From assembly GCA_017625185.1 (NCBI GenBank), contig JAGALN010000243.1, forward strand, positions 1 to 5,046: a DNA stretch of 5,046 bases, written 5' to 3'. The DNA is from Clostridia bacterium. GTDB taxonomy: Bacteria > Bacillota > Clostridia > Monoglobales > Monoglobaceae. Shown piece by piece: positions 1 to 5,033 of this stretch (position 1 is the stretch's first letter; every line of letters begins with the position of its first letter). The translations under genes and the position numbers were made by a program. A model generated the notes under the pieces. That model ran no database searches. It was not told where the DNA came from and saw only the letters and a list, made by a program, of their open reading frames with translations.

Positions 1-2
1 AT

Positions 3-512
3 TACCGTTATGCCATAGATTTGATTCGGGAGATTAAGGAGATTGGCCCGGATTTCTGCATTGGCTGTGCCTGTTACCCCGAGATTCATCCCGAAAGTGA
101 AAACCAGAAAGAGGATATCAAACATCTGAAAGAAAAGGTGGATGCAGGCTGTGATTTTATCACCACCCAGATGTTCTTTGACAATAACCTGCTCTACAAT
201 TTCTTGTATAAGATTCGGGAAGCGGGAATTGCTGTTCCGGTGATTCCGGGCATCATGCCCATCACCAATGCGAATCAAGTAGAACGTGCCATTCATCTTT
301 CCGGCTCCTTCATGCCCCAGCGGTTCAAGAGTCTGGTGGATAAGTTCGGGCATGACCCTGCCGCTATGAAGCAGGCGGGCATTGCCTATGCCACCGACCA
401 GATGATTGACCTGTACGCCAACGGGATTACCAATATCCATGTGTATTCCATGAATAAGCCGGATGTGGCGGCAAAGATTCAGGGAAATCTTTCCGATATT
501 TTGGGAAAATAA
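3..512 (+). CDS. metF: Methylenetetrahydrofolate reductase, C-terminal part (5' end outside window)
   Basis: Reduces 5,10-methylenetetrahydrofolate to 5-methyltetrahydrofolate with FAD, in the cytoplasm, supplying methyl groups for methionine synthesis or, in some anaerobes, the Wood-Ljungdahl pathway. About 169 residues are visible and the frame is open to the left edge, so roughly the first 120-130 residues of a ~290-residue enzyme are missing. Seen motifs, all matching the MetF TIM barrel: CACYPEIHPE (like AYPEVHPE in E. coli), KVDAGCDFITTQMFFD, VIPGIMPITN and the C-terminal NIHVYSMNKP. An ATG at position 21 lies inside the conserved sequence and is not the start. No terminator lies between its stop and the trpB promoter nine bases later, so readthrough into the T-box leader is possible. 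Whether it uses NAD(P)H or a MetV/ferredoxin partner cannot be told from this part. Confidence 0.95.
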   Translation, partial: YRYAIDLIREIKEIGPDFCIGCACYPEIHPESENQKEDIKHLKEKVDAGCDFITTQMFFDNNLLYNFLYKIREAGIAVPVIPGIMPITNANQVERAIHLSGSFMPQRFKSLVDKFGHDPAAMKQAGIAYATDQMIDLYANGITNIHVYSMNKPDVAAKIQGNLSDILGK

Positions 513-520
513 AATTTTTA

Positions 521-549
521 TTGACAAAATAGCAAATTGGTACTATAAT
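521..549 (+). promoter_or_regulatory. Consensus vegetative promoter for the trpB leader
   Basis: TTGACA at 521-526 and TATAAT at 544-549, separated by exactly 17 bp, match the housekeeping sigma (SigA/sigma-70) consensus at all 12 positions. Transcription should begin near 556, just upstream of stem I of the T-box. Such a strong promoter fits a leader whose output is set by attenuation rather than by initiation. The promoter starts nine bases after the metF stop codon. Confidence 0.9.
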
Positions 550-555
550 AATAAA

Positions 556-818
556 AAATTGAAAAACCGTTGAGACAGAAAAAAGACAGAATCGGTCTTT
601 CCCAGCGAGTGGATTACGGTGTGAGTTCCACAAAGACTCTCTGTGTAATATGGACTGTTGAGGGCAGTGTTAAATGCACTGACGCAGGACCTGCGTGATG
701 GGTCAGGAGTATGATGGTACTCTATGAGGGTGCAGGGTATCCTGCAAAGCAAGGTGGCACCGCGGAACGATCCGTCCTTGACAGAGAAAATCATTCTGTC
801 AAGGGCGTTTTTGTTTTT
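556..818 (+). promoter_or_regulatory. T-box riboswitch, tRNA-Trp responsive
   Basis: T-box leader that reads uncharged tRNA and allows trpB transcription when tryptophan is short. Stem I can be drawn as GACAG 574-578 with CUGUU 655-659, then ACAGA 586-590 with UCUGU 640-644, then GUCUUU 595-600 with AAAGAC 632-637, capped by GUGGA/UUCCAC. The AGCGAG bulge (604-609) and distal loop GGUGUGAG (618-625) match known stem I motifs. The 3' strand of the specifier loop carries UGG at 651-653, followed by a purine, as specifier codons usually are. Further hairpins are CAGUG/CACUG (665-681), ACGCAG/CUGCGU (682-696), GAGUA/UACUC (707-722) and UGCAGG/CCUGCA (731-746). The T-box motif is at 751-766. Antiterminator: CAAGG 750-754 with CCUUG 776-780, bulge UGGCACC 755-761, and GCGGA/UCCGU 762-775. 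UGGC would pair with GCCA, matching the G73 discriminator of bacterial tRNA-Trp. The start is taken from the predicted transcription start. Confidence 0.95.
773..818 (+). terminator. Regulated intrinsic terminator of the T-box
   Basis: Thirteen continuous base pairs (773-785 with 795-807, one of them G-U) enclose a nine-base loop and are followed by TTTTTGTTTTT (808-818). The 5' arm includes CCUUG 776-780, which is also the 3' strand of the antiterminator, so the two structures exclude each other. This is the switch by which uncharged tRNA-Trp controls trpB. Confidence 0.93.
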
Positions 819-843
819 GATAGAGAAAGAGGAGGAAGCTTTG

Positions 844-2100
844 ATGAAACTGAATGATGTGGATTTTGAAACTTACTTTAACCACTATCCGGATAAGAAT
901 GGATATTTTGGAAAATACGGCGGCGTCTATATCGACGAGAAACTGAAGAAAGCAATGGAGGAGATTACCGAGGCATATTTCTCCATCTGCCAGTCCAGAA
1001 AGTTTATTGCCGAGCTTCGGCGAATCCGGAAGGAGTTCCAGGGAAGACCCACTCCGGTTACCCACCTAGAACGGCTTTCGGATATGCTGGGCGGTAAGGT
1101 GCAGCTCTATGCCAAGCGAGAGGACCTGAACCATTCCGGTGCCCATAAGCTGAACCACTGTATGGGTGAGGCACTCCTTGCCAAATACATGGGCAAGAAG
1201 AAGGTCATCGCTGAAACTGGAGCGGGACAACACGGTGTGGCGCTGGCAACCGCTGCGGCATATTTTGGTCTGGAATGTGACATCTATATGGGCAGTGTGG
1301 ATATCAAGAAACAAGCACCCAATGTTGCCCGGATGAAGATTTTAGGTGCCAATGTGGTAGAGGTTACTCATGGTCTGCAAACCTTAAAAGAAGCGGTGGA
1401 TGCAGCTTTTGATGCCTACAGTAAAGAGTACAAGGATTGTATCTATTGCATCGGCTCTGTCCTGGGACCCCATCCATTCCCTATGATGGTTCGGGATTTC
1501 CAGAGCGTTGTGGGAATCGAAGCAAGGGAGCAGTTTATCGAAATGACCGGACACCTTCCCGATGCCATTGTTGCCTGTGTGGGCGGCGGCTCCAATGCGG
1601 CAGGACTCTTTGCTGGGTTCTTAAACGACCCGGTGGAAATTTACGGTGTCGAGCCTCTTGGCAGAGGCGAGAAGTTGGGCGATCATGCGGCAAGCTTAAA
1701 GTATGGCACCGAGGGTATCATGCACGGCTTTAACAGCATTATGCTCAAGGACGAAAATGGCGAGCCGGCCCCCGTTTACTCAGTGGCAAGCGGCCTGGAC
1801 TATCCCTCCAGCGGCCCCGAACACGCATTCCTGCAGGAAATCGGCAGAGTGAAGTACGATGTGGTAGATGACGAAGAAACCATTGATGCGTTCTTCAAGT
1901 TCTCGAGATTAGAGGGCATCATTCCCGCAATCGAGAGTTCCCACGCCGTTGCCTATGGTATGAAACTGGCAAAGAAGATGGAAAAAGGCTCGGTTTTGAT
2001 TAACCTCTCCGGCAGAGGCGATAAGGATATGGATTATATTATCGAGAATTATGGAATCCGGTATAGAAAAAGCAGAAACGATGATGCAGAATACGCTTAA
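844..2100 (+). CDS. trpB: Tryptophan synthase beta chain, stand-alone
   Basis: PLP enzyme joining indole and L-serine to give L-tryptophan in the cytoplasm; 418 residues, slightly longer than the usual ~400. The ATG at 844 is chosen because GGAGG (831-835) sits eight bases upstream; the frame is open back to 724, but that part is T-box leader. Visible active-site features: RPTPV (68-72), [12 protein letters not shown] with PLP lysine K102, catalytic E124 in [18 protein letters not shown] (204-213), phosphate-binding GGGSN (247-251), GLDYP with D319 (equivalent to Salmonella D305), and LSGRGDKD with S389. Spacing of these residues agrees with Salmonella TrpB, so the enzyme should be active. 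Position 109 is Glu ([11 protein letters not shown]) where the TrpB sequences I recall have Gln. It has its own promoter, riboswitch and terminator, and no trpA is visible, so it may work without an alpha partner on salvaged indole; that is inference. Confidence 0.96.
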   Translation: MKLNDVDFETYFNHYPDKNGYFGKYGGVYIDEKLKKAMEEITEAYFSICQSRKFIAELRRIRKEFQGRPTPVTHLERLSDMLGGKVQLYAKREDLNHSGAHKLNHCMGEALLAKYMGKKKVIAETGAGQHGVALATAAAYFGLECDIYMGSVDIKKQAPNVARMKILGANVVEVTHGLQTLKEAVDAAFDAYSKEYKDCIYCIGSVLGPHPFPMMVRDFQSVVGIEAREQFIEMTGHLPDAIVACVGGGSNAAGLFAGFLNDPVEIYGVEPLGRGEKLGDHAASLKYGTEGIMHGFNSIMLKDENGEPAPVYSVASGLDYPSSGPEHAFLQEIGRVKYDVVDDEETIDAFFKFSRLEGIIPAIESSHAVAYGMKLAKKMEKGSVLINLSGRGDKDMDYIIENYGIRYRKSRNDDAEYA

Positions 2101-2104
2101 AGAC

Positions 2105-2171
2105 AGTCAAAGGGCAGAAACACTCGTGTTTCTGCCCTTTTCATATGCAACATAGATTTTATTTTCTTTGC
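2105..2171 (+). repeat. Terminator-containing repeat element, copy 1
   Basis: The reverse complement of this 67-bp stretch matches 3468-3534 at 63 of 67 positions without gaps. It consists of the trpB terminator hairpin plus about 30 bp downstream (TTCATATGCAACATAG and an AT-rich tail ending TTTATTTTCTTTGC). The tail lies beyond the expected transcript end, so its conservation is not explained by termination. The strand given is that of the preceding gene, trpB. Confidence 0.85.
2109..2141 (+). terminator. Intrinsic terminator of trpB
   Basis: AAAGGGCAGAAACAC (2109-2123) pairs perfectly with GTGTTTCTGCCCTTT (2126-2140); in practice this is a 14-bp stem with a CTCG loop, followed by a short T-run. 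It begins eight bases after the trpB stop codon. A-rich bases upstream of the stem could also let it end transcripts from the convergent gene at 2212-2646, but the T-run on that strand is short. It is part of a 67-bp element repeated at 3468-3534. Confidence 0.85.
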
Positions 2172-2211
2172 ACTCAGAGTGAAAAAACAATCTGTTGTGG
2201 GGAAGGTGTTC

Positions 2212-2646
2212 TTATAAATACCCACGGATATCTATGACCAGCTTTTCTTCCAGATTGATGAGCCGTTTGGCAATATCCTTGGAAAACTCATCGGCAGCTT
2301 CGTATTTGTTCAGGTATTTGTTTAGGGATTTGACCCCCATATTACAGCCGTCGGTCATCAAATCGGCAATGGTGTGATCGGACTCCTTCATGGCAAGCAT
2401 GATGTTGGTTTTCAGCCAGGACATCCCCTTGGCAATGGCAGCAGGCTCCTTGCCGTCGTCTTGGTATTTGTCTAACTGTTCCTGAATCTCCCGGTCTAAT
2501 TTCTCGTGTTCCTCTTTGCAGTCGGTCAGGAGCTTTTTGAATTCCTCGTTCCCTACATATTCCAATACATCATCAATGGAGGAAACCCCCATCTTCACTC
2601 CCGCATCACATTCTCGCAATAGTTTGATGGTATCTTGTTCTATCAT
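2212..2646 (-). CDS. Hypothetical acidic helical protein, possible ferritin-like four-helix bundle (DUF2383-like)
   Basis: 144 residues, function not recognised. The ATG at 2646 is chosen because AAAGG lies seven bases upstream; the frame runs on to 2772, but that extension would cross the tRNA-Lys gene. There is no signal peptide or membrane segment, and the composition is rich in Glu, Lys and Asp, so it is probably cytosolic. Four helices can be guessed at about 3-32, 33-60, 68-98 and 99-140. The pattern (EEHEKLDREI at 45-54, GKEP, a central W77) recalls the DUF2383 ferritin-like family, but I cannot confirm it and see no full metal-ligand set. The halves resemble each other: MGVSSIDDVLEY (19-30) and MGVKSLNKYLNKY (103-115), each followed by EF and a charged helix. 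It follows the tRNA-Lys terminator on the same strand; I see no convincing promoter of its own, so readthrough may supply its transcript. Confidence 0.85.
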   Translation of the reverse strand: MIEQDTIKLLRECDAGVKMGVSSIDDVLEYVGNEEFKKLLTDCKEEHEKLDREIQEQLDKYQDDGKEPAAIAKGMSWLKTNIMLAMKESDHTIADLMTDGCNMGVKSLNKYLNKYEAADEFSKDIAKRLINLEEKLVIDIRGYL

Positions 2647-2703
2647 GCTATCACCTTTCCTTTCTTGATAGAGATAGCATTGCCAAAATTGGAAGAAATG
2701 ATA

Positions 2704-2737
2704 CAAAATAAAAAATCCTATCTTTCGACAGGATTTT
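2704..2737 (-). terminator. Intrinsic terminator of tRNA-Lys
   Basis: On the minus strand AAAATCCTGTC (2737-2727) pairs with GATAGGATTTT (2722-2712) across a GAAA tetraloop. This gives 11 bp with one G-U pair, followed by a U-rich tail (TTATTTTG region). The stem starts two bases after the encoded CCA end. Confidence 0.88.
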
Positions 2738-2739
2738 CT

Positions 2740-2815
2740 TGGTACACCTTCAGGGACTCGAACCCTGGACACCCTGATTAAGAGTCAGGTGCTCTACCAG
2801 CTGAGCTAAAGGTGC
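2740..2815 (-). tRNA. tRNA-Lys(CUU)
   Basis: 76-nt tRNA with encoded CCA, reading AAG codons. The acceptor arms are GCACCTT and AAGGTGT; the first pair is a G1-U72 wobble. The D arm contains TAGCTCAGCTGGTAGAGC. The anticodon stem CCTGA/TCAGG encloses loop CTCTTAA, giving anticodon CTT at 2782-2780. The T arm is CCAGG-GTTCGAG-type, and the discriminator is A73, normal for tRNA-Lys. It is flanked by its own promoter and terminator, so it appears to be a single-gene tRNA unit, followed by a small protein gene on the same strand. Confidence 0.97.
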
Positions 2816-2859
2816 ATTTATGAAGTTTTTAAGGTTGTCCTCTCACAGACGCAAGAATT

Positions 2860-2919
2860 ATTATACTACCTTCCTATCCGTTTGTCAAGGCTTTTTTGAA
2901 AAAAATTTACCTTTTTTCT
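2860..2919 (-). promoter_or_regulatory. Consensus promoter with A/T-rich UP-like tract for tRNA-Lys
   Basis: On the minus strand TTGACA (2888-2883) and TATAAT (2865-2860) are 17 bp apart and match the vegetative consensus at every position. Directly upstream of the -35, 2919-2891 is a run of A and T tracts (GAAAAAAGG, then AAATTTTTTT, then CAAAAAAG), as in the UP elements of stable RNA genes. Initiation is expected near 2853, leaving about 38 nt of leader to be processed before the tRNA. Confidence 0.9.
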
Positions 2920-2924
2920 ATGAA
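2896..2924 (+). promoter_or_regulatory. Possible promoter for the small membrane protein gene
   Basis: TTGAAA (2896-2901) and TATGAA (2919-2924) are 17 bp apart; five and four of six positions match consensus. This would start RNA near 2931, about 60 bases before the ATG at 2992. It lies back to back with the tRNA-Lys promoter and uses the same A/T tracts, so part of the match may come from base composition. Confidence 0.35.
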
Positions 2925-2991
2925 AAGATTGCATAAATCCTTTGGGGAGTGTCGATACTTGATACAGAAGAAACGGAAATGGGAGGAAACC

Positions 2992-3324
2992 ATGAGAGAG
3001 AAGAATTCCAAGCGGGTGGTTATCATCGACGATATTGATTCGGGTTCCATTGAGCAGGCAATCTTTATTCTGCGAAACAGCGGGATCCCTAACAGGTCTG
3101 CCGGAAACTCTATTGTCAGTGAGGCAGAGCGGATCATTCATGCCTATGTGCAGACCATGGAGAGAACCCAAAAGGGAATCAGCAAACGAGAGGAACGGTC
3201 CCGACGCAGAAAAAAGCAGCGAAGCTGGCGAGGCATAGCAAGCGTGGGAATTGCCCTTGGTTGCTTTGCTGTCGCTGCGGGACTTTTGTTTCATTACATG
3301 GGCAGTATTCTATCCGGATTTTAA
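2992..3324 (+). CDS. Small probable tail-anchored membrane protein, unknown function
   Basis: 110 residues, not recognised. The ATG at 2992 is chosen for its strong GGGAGG (2981-2986) five bases upstream; the frame can be extended to a TTG at 2896, but the extra codons lie in AT-rich promoter-like DNA and have no ribosome site. Domains in order: a soluble N-terminal segment of about 60 residues with RVVIIDDIDSGSIEQAIFIL (8-27), which looks like a short strand and helix; a very basic stretch (61-80, KREERSRRRKKQRSWR); and one hydrophobic segment (about 81-101, GIASVGIALGCFAVAAGLLF) with a nine-residue tail. The basic stretch before the membrane segment predicts that the N-terminal part faces the cytoplasm. 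There is no signal peptide. It converges on murC, and no terminator is seen directly after it; the hairpin at 3499-3530 is the nearest candidate. Confidence 0.85.
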   Translation: MREKNSKRVVIIDDIDSGSIEQAIFILRNSGIPNRSAGNSIVSEAERIIHAYVQTMERTQKGISKREERSRRRKKQRSWRGIASVGIALGCFAVAAGLLFHYMGSILSGF

Positions 3325-3339
3325 AAAAGATTTCCTATA

Positions 3340-3467
3340 AGGGATGTACGGGAAAGGGCAGTCCCTGCGGGATGTCGAGGACGCCGCCCCATACAATGAG
3401 CCCCTTTTGCTGATGCCCCCGAAGGGGGCGAAGTGGCGCTTGCGTAGCCCAAGCGCAACGGGGTCTG
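3340..3467. other. GC-rich, hairpin-dense intergenic island
   Basis: About 125 bp, much richer in G+C than the AT-rich flanks, with no credible gene. Foldable parts: GGGC/GCCC plus GTCC/GGAC (3356-3389); GCCCCC-GAA-GGGGGC (3415-3429), a perfect 6-bp stem; and GCGCTTG/CAAGCGC (3436-3456), 7 bp with a 7-base loop. The last two could be enclosed by CCCC 3401-3404 with GGGG 3460-3463, forming a three-way junction. No T-run follows any of them, so they are not ordinary terminators. The island directly abuts repeat copy 2. It may be a dispersed intergenic repeat, a structured RNA, or remnant DNA; its function is unknown. Confidence 0.55.
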
Positions 3468-3534
3468 GCAAAGAAAATAAAAGCTATGTTGCATATGAAA
3501 AGGGCAGAAACACCTGTGTTTCTGTCCTTTGACT
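3468..3534 (-). repeat. Terminator-containing repeat element, copy 2
   Basis: Inverted copy of 2105-2171: 63 of 67 bases agree, with no gaps. The four differences fall one in the AT-rich tail, two in the hairpin loop and one in the stem. Relative to the gene it follows (murC on the minus strand) it has the same orientation as copy 1 has to trpB. One end touches the GC-rich island and the other lies 23 bases from the murC stop codon. Confidence 0.85.
3498..3530 (-). terminator. Intrinsic terminator of murC, possibly two-way
   Basis: The hairpin arms are 3499-3513 and 3516-3530, with a T-run on the minus strand after the stem (CCCTTTTCATATG). Compared with copy 1, C has become T at 3525. In minus-strand RNA this gives an A-C mismatch in the stem, while in plus-strand RNA it stays a G-U pair. 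The T-run favours use for murC, but the hairpin could also stop transcripts from the convergent gene at 2992-3324. Confidence 0.72.
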
Positions 3535-3557
3535 CTTCGCCATATGGAAAATCTTTT

Positions 3558-4934
3558 TTATTCTCCTAATAATTCGTAAGCAATCTTATTCACATTGCCA
3601 GCGCCCATAGTAATCAGCAAATCCCCGGGCTTGACCTGCTCCTTCAGGTACCGGGCAATGGCGGACATATCACTCATGTAGATGGCATCCGGAATCAAAA
3701 ATGCCAAATCGCAGGAATGAATGGTGCCGTCGTAAACCTCCCGGGCGGGATAGATGTCCGCAATCAGCACATGGTCAGCAAGGGGAAGCACCTCTGCAAA
3801 CTCATGAAGCAGGCTTTTGGTACGGCTGTAGGTGTGGGGTTGAAAGACCACCCAGATATCCTTGTAATCCATTCCCTTTGCCGACTCCAAGGTAGCACGG
3901 ATTTCAGTGGGATGGTGGGCGTAGTCGTCCACAATCTCACAACCGCCTATCTTTCCCAGATGTTCGAATCGGCGTTTGGTTCCGGTAAAGCTCTCCAGAC
4001 CTCGCTTCACTGCATCCATGGAAAGACCGAGAAAATCTGCCGCCGCAGTGACGGCCAGAGCGTTCAAGATATTGTGTGTCCCTGCCACCTTCAGGTCTAA
4101 ATCTACCAGGGTTTCTCCGTTGTGAAGAACGGTGAAATGGGGATAGCCGGACTTGTCAATCACAAGATTTCTGGCAGTGTAATCGGAATTTGTTTCCTGC
4201 AAACCATAAAAAACGACTTTTTTATCGGTATTTTGCACAACTTGACAGGCGTGTTTATCGTCAGAACAAACAATAATGCAACCAGAGGGTGAAGTAAGGC
4301 TTGCAAATTTCCGAAAAGATGTTATAATATGGTTAATATCGCTAAAATAGTCCAAATGGTCTTCTTCTACGTTTGTAATGATAGACAAATACGGATGGAA
4401 ATACAGAAAACTCTCCACATATTCACAGGCTTCAAAGGGAAGGTAGTCTTTCTTCCCGATGCGGAAGTTCCCGGAGATTTGCGGAAGTTCACCGCCCACT
4501 AAAATGGTGGGGTCGGTGTCCGCCTCCAGGAGAACTAGGGACAGCATGGAAGTTGTGGTGGTTTTGCCATGCGTGCCTGCAACTGCAATGGGGTAGCGGT
4601 ACAGCTTCATCAATGCTCCCAAAAGTTCGGCACGTTCCATCACAGGCACGTTAAGGGTTCTTGCTTTCAAAAGCTCCGGGTTGGTAGCGGAGATGGCTGC
4701 AGTATAACAGACCAGATCGGGGTTTTGAATGTTTTCAGCAGACTGCCCGATGTAGATCGTTGCACCGGATTCTTCCAGGGAATCGGTCAGGCGGGAGGTG
4801 TTTGCGTCTGAACCGGTGACCCGATATCCAAGGTCCAGGAGCATATGGGCAAGGGCGCTCATGCTAATTCCGCCGATTCCTATCATATGAACGGTAGCAC
4901 CTGGCTTTAAATCAGAGATTGCAAATTGAGGCAT
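3558..4934 (-). CDS. murC: UDP-N-acetylmuramate--L-alanine ligase
   Basis: Cytoplasmic ATP-dependent Mur ligase that adds L-alanine to UDP-MurNAc, the first amino acid of the peptidoglycan stem peptide. 458 residues, normal for the family and complete. Domain 1, UDP-MurNAc binding: Rossmann loop GIGGISMS (18-25) and GSD (41-43). Domain 2, ATPase: P-loop GTHGKTTTT (120-128), FEACEYVESFL (167-177), and TNVEEDHLDYF (187-197). The shift to domain 3 carries GTHNILNALA (285-294), then RRFEHLG (321-327), DDYAHHPTEI (336-345), QPHTYSRT (365-372) and DIYPARE (393-399). The start at 4934 (MPQFAISDL) is preferred over an in-frame ATG six codons upstream, because AGAAGG is seven bases before the former and the latter has no ribosome site. 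It converges on the small membrane protein gene. No other mur or division gene is in view. Confidence 0.97.
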   Translation of the reverse strand: MPQFAISDLKPGATVHMIGIGGISMSALAHMLLDLGYRVTGSDANTSRLTDSLEESGATIYIGQSAENIQNPDLVCYTAAISATNPELLKARTLNVPVMERAELLGALMKLYRYPIAVAGTHGKTTTTSMLSLVLLEADTDPTILVGGELPQISGNFRIGKKDYLPFEACEYVESFLYFHPYLSIITNVEEDHLDYFSDINHIITSFRKFASLTSPSGCIIVCSDDKHACQVVQNTDKKVVFYGLQETNSDYTARNLVIDKSGYPHFTVLHNGETLVDLDLKVAGTHNILNALAVTAAADFLGLSMDAVKRGLESFTGTKRRFEHLGKIGGCEIVDDYAHHPTEIRATLESAKGMDYKDIWVVFQPHTYSRTKSLLHEFAEVLPLADHVLIADIYPAREVYDGTIHSCDLAFLIPDAIYMSDMSAIARYLKEQVKPGDLLITMGAGNVNKIAYELLGE

Positions 4935-4941
4935 GGAAAAA

Positions 4942-4947
4942 CCTTCT
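4942..4947 (-). promoter_or_regulatory. Shine-Dalgarno site that fixes the murC start
   Basis: Minus-strand AGAAGG lies seven bases upstream of the ATG at 4934. It falls inside the first codons of the alternative longer frame starting at 4952, which has only CCGGCTCTT before it. This makes the shorter protein the likely product. Confidence 0.8.
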
Positions 4948-4955
4948 TTCATAAG

Positions 4956-4978
4956 AGCCGGAGAGTGGTTTCCCGGCT
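4956..4978 (-). promoter_or_regulatory. Hairpin in the murC leader
   Basis: AGCCGG and CCGGCT (4978-4973 with 4961-4956) can form a 6-bp GC-rich stem with an 11-base loop, ending nine bases before the ribosome binding site. It has no T-run, so it is not a terminator. It may protect the 5' end or affect translation, or it may have no role. Confidence 0.4.
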
Positions 4979-5004
4979 GAAGCTGTGATAGAAATTACAG
5001 TTAT

Positions 5005-5033
5005 ATTTTACCATAAGTCAAAAGGATATTCAA
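5005..5033 (-). promoter_or_regulatory. Likely murC promoter, extended -10 type
   Basis: On the minus strand TTGAAT (5033-5028) and TAAAAT (5010-5005) are 17 bp apart, with TGG directly before the -10, giving an extended -10 element. RNA would start near 4998, leaving a leader of about 64 nt. An overlapping alternative, TTGACT with TGTAAT 16 bp later, starts slightly further downstream. The dyad CTGTGAT-agaa-ATTACAG (4983-5000) sits at the start of the transcript and might be an operator or a leader stem. Confidence 0.6.

Noticed and set aside
427..794. Two minus-strand reading frames over the metF end and T-box leader
   Set aside because: They lie antisense to metF coding sequence and to a structured leader, have no ribosome site, and encode no recognisable protein.
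724..843. Longer trpB start at 724
   Set aside because: This stretch is the antiterminator and terminator of the T-box. The ATG at 844 has a good GGAGG site and begins the family-like N-terminus.
2647..2772. N-terminal extension of the helical protein
   Set aside because: It would read through the tRNA-Lys terminator and part of the tRNA itself; the internal ATG at 2646 has its own ribosome site.
2866..3294. 142-residue minus-strand frame opposite the small membrane protein gene
   Set aside because: The plus-strand frame has a strong Shine-Dalgarno site and a sensible soluble-basic-membrane plan. The minus frame has low-complexity content and no ribosome site, and crosses the tRNA-Lys promoter.
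3344..3532. 62-residue plus-strand frame in the GC-rich island
   Set aside because: The AAGGG before its ATG is directly adjacent, too close for a normal ribosome site. The frame runs through hairpins and the terminator repeat, and the protein resembles nothing known to me.
2105..3534. Composite transposon or MITE bounded by 67-bp inverted repeats
   Set aside because: The enclosed DNA is a tRNA and two ordinary genes with no transposase, no target duplication is evident, and each repeat works as the terminator of the gene outside the interval. A dispersed terminator element fits better.
2105..3534. CRISPR-like repeats
   Set aside because: There are only two copies, inverted and 1.3 kb apart, with no spacers and no cas genes.
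3717..4100. 127-residue plus-strand frame inside murC
   Set aside because: Antisense shadow of a clear, complete murC; no ribosome site or recognisable domain.
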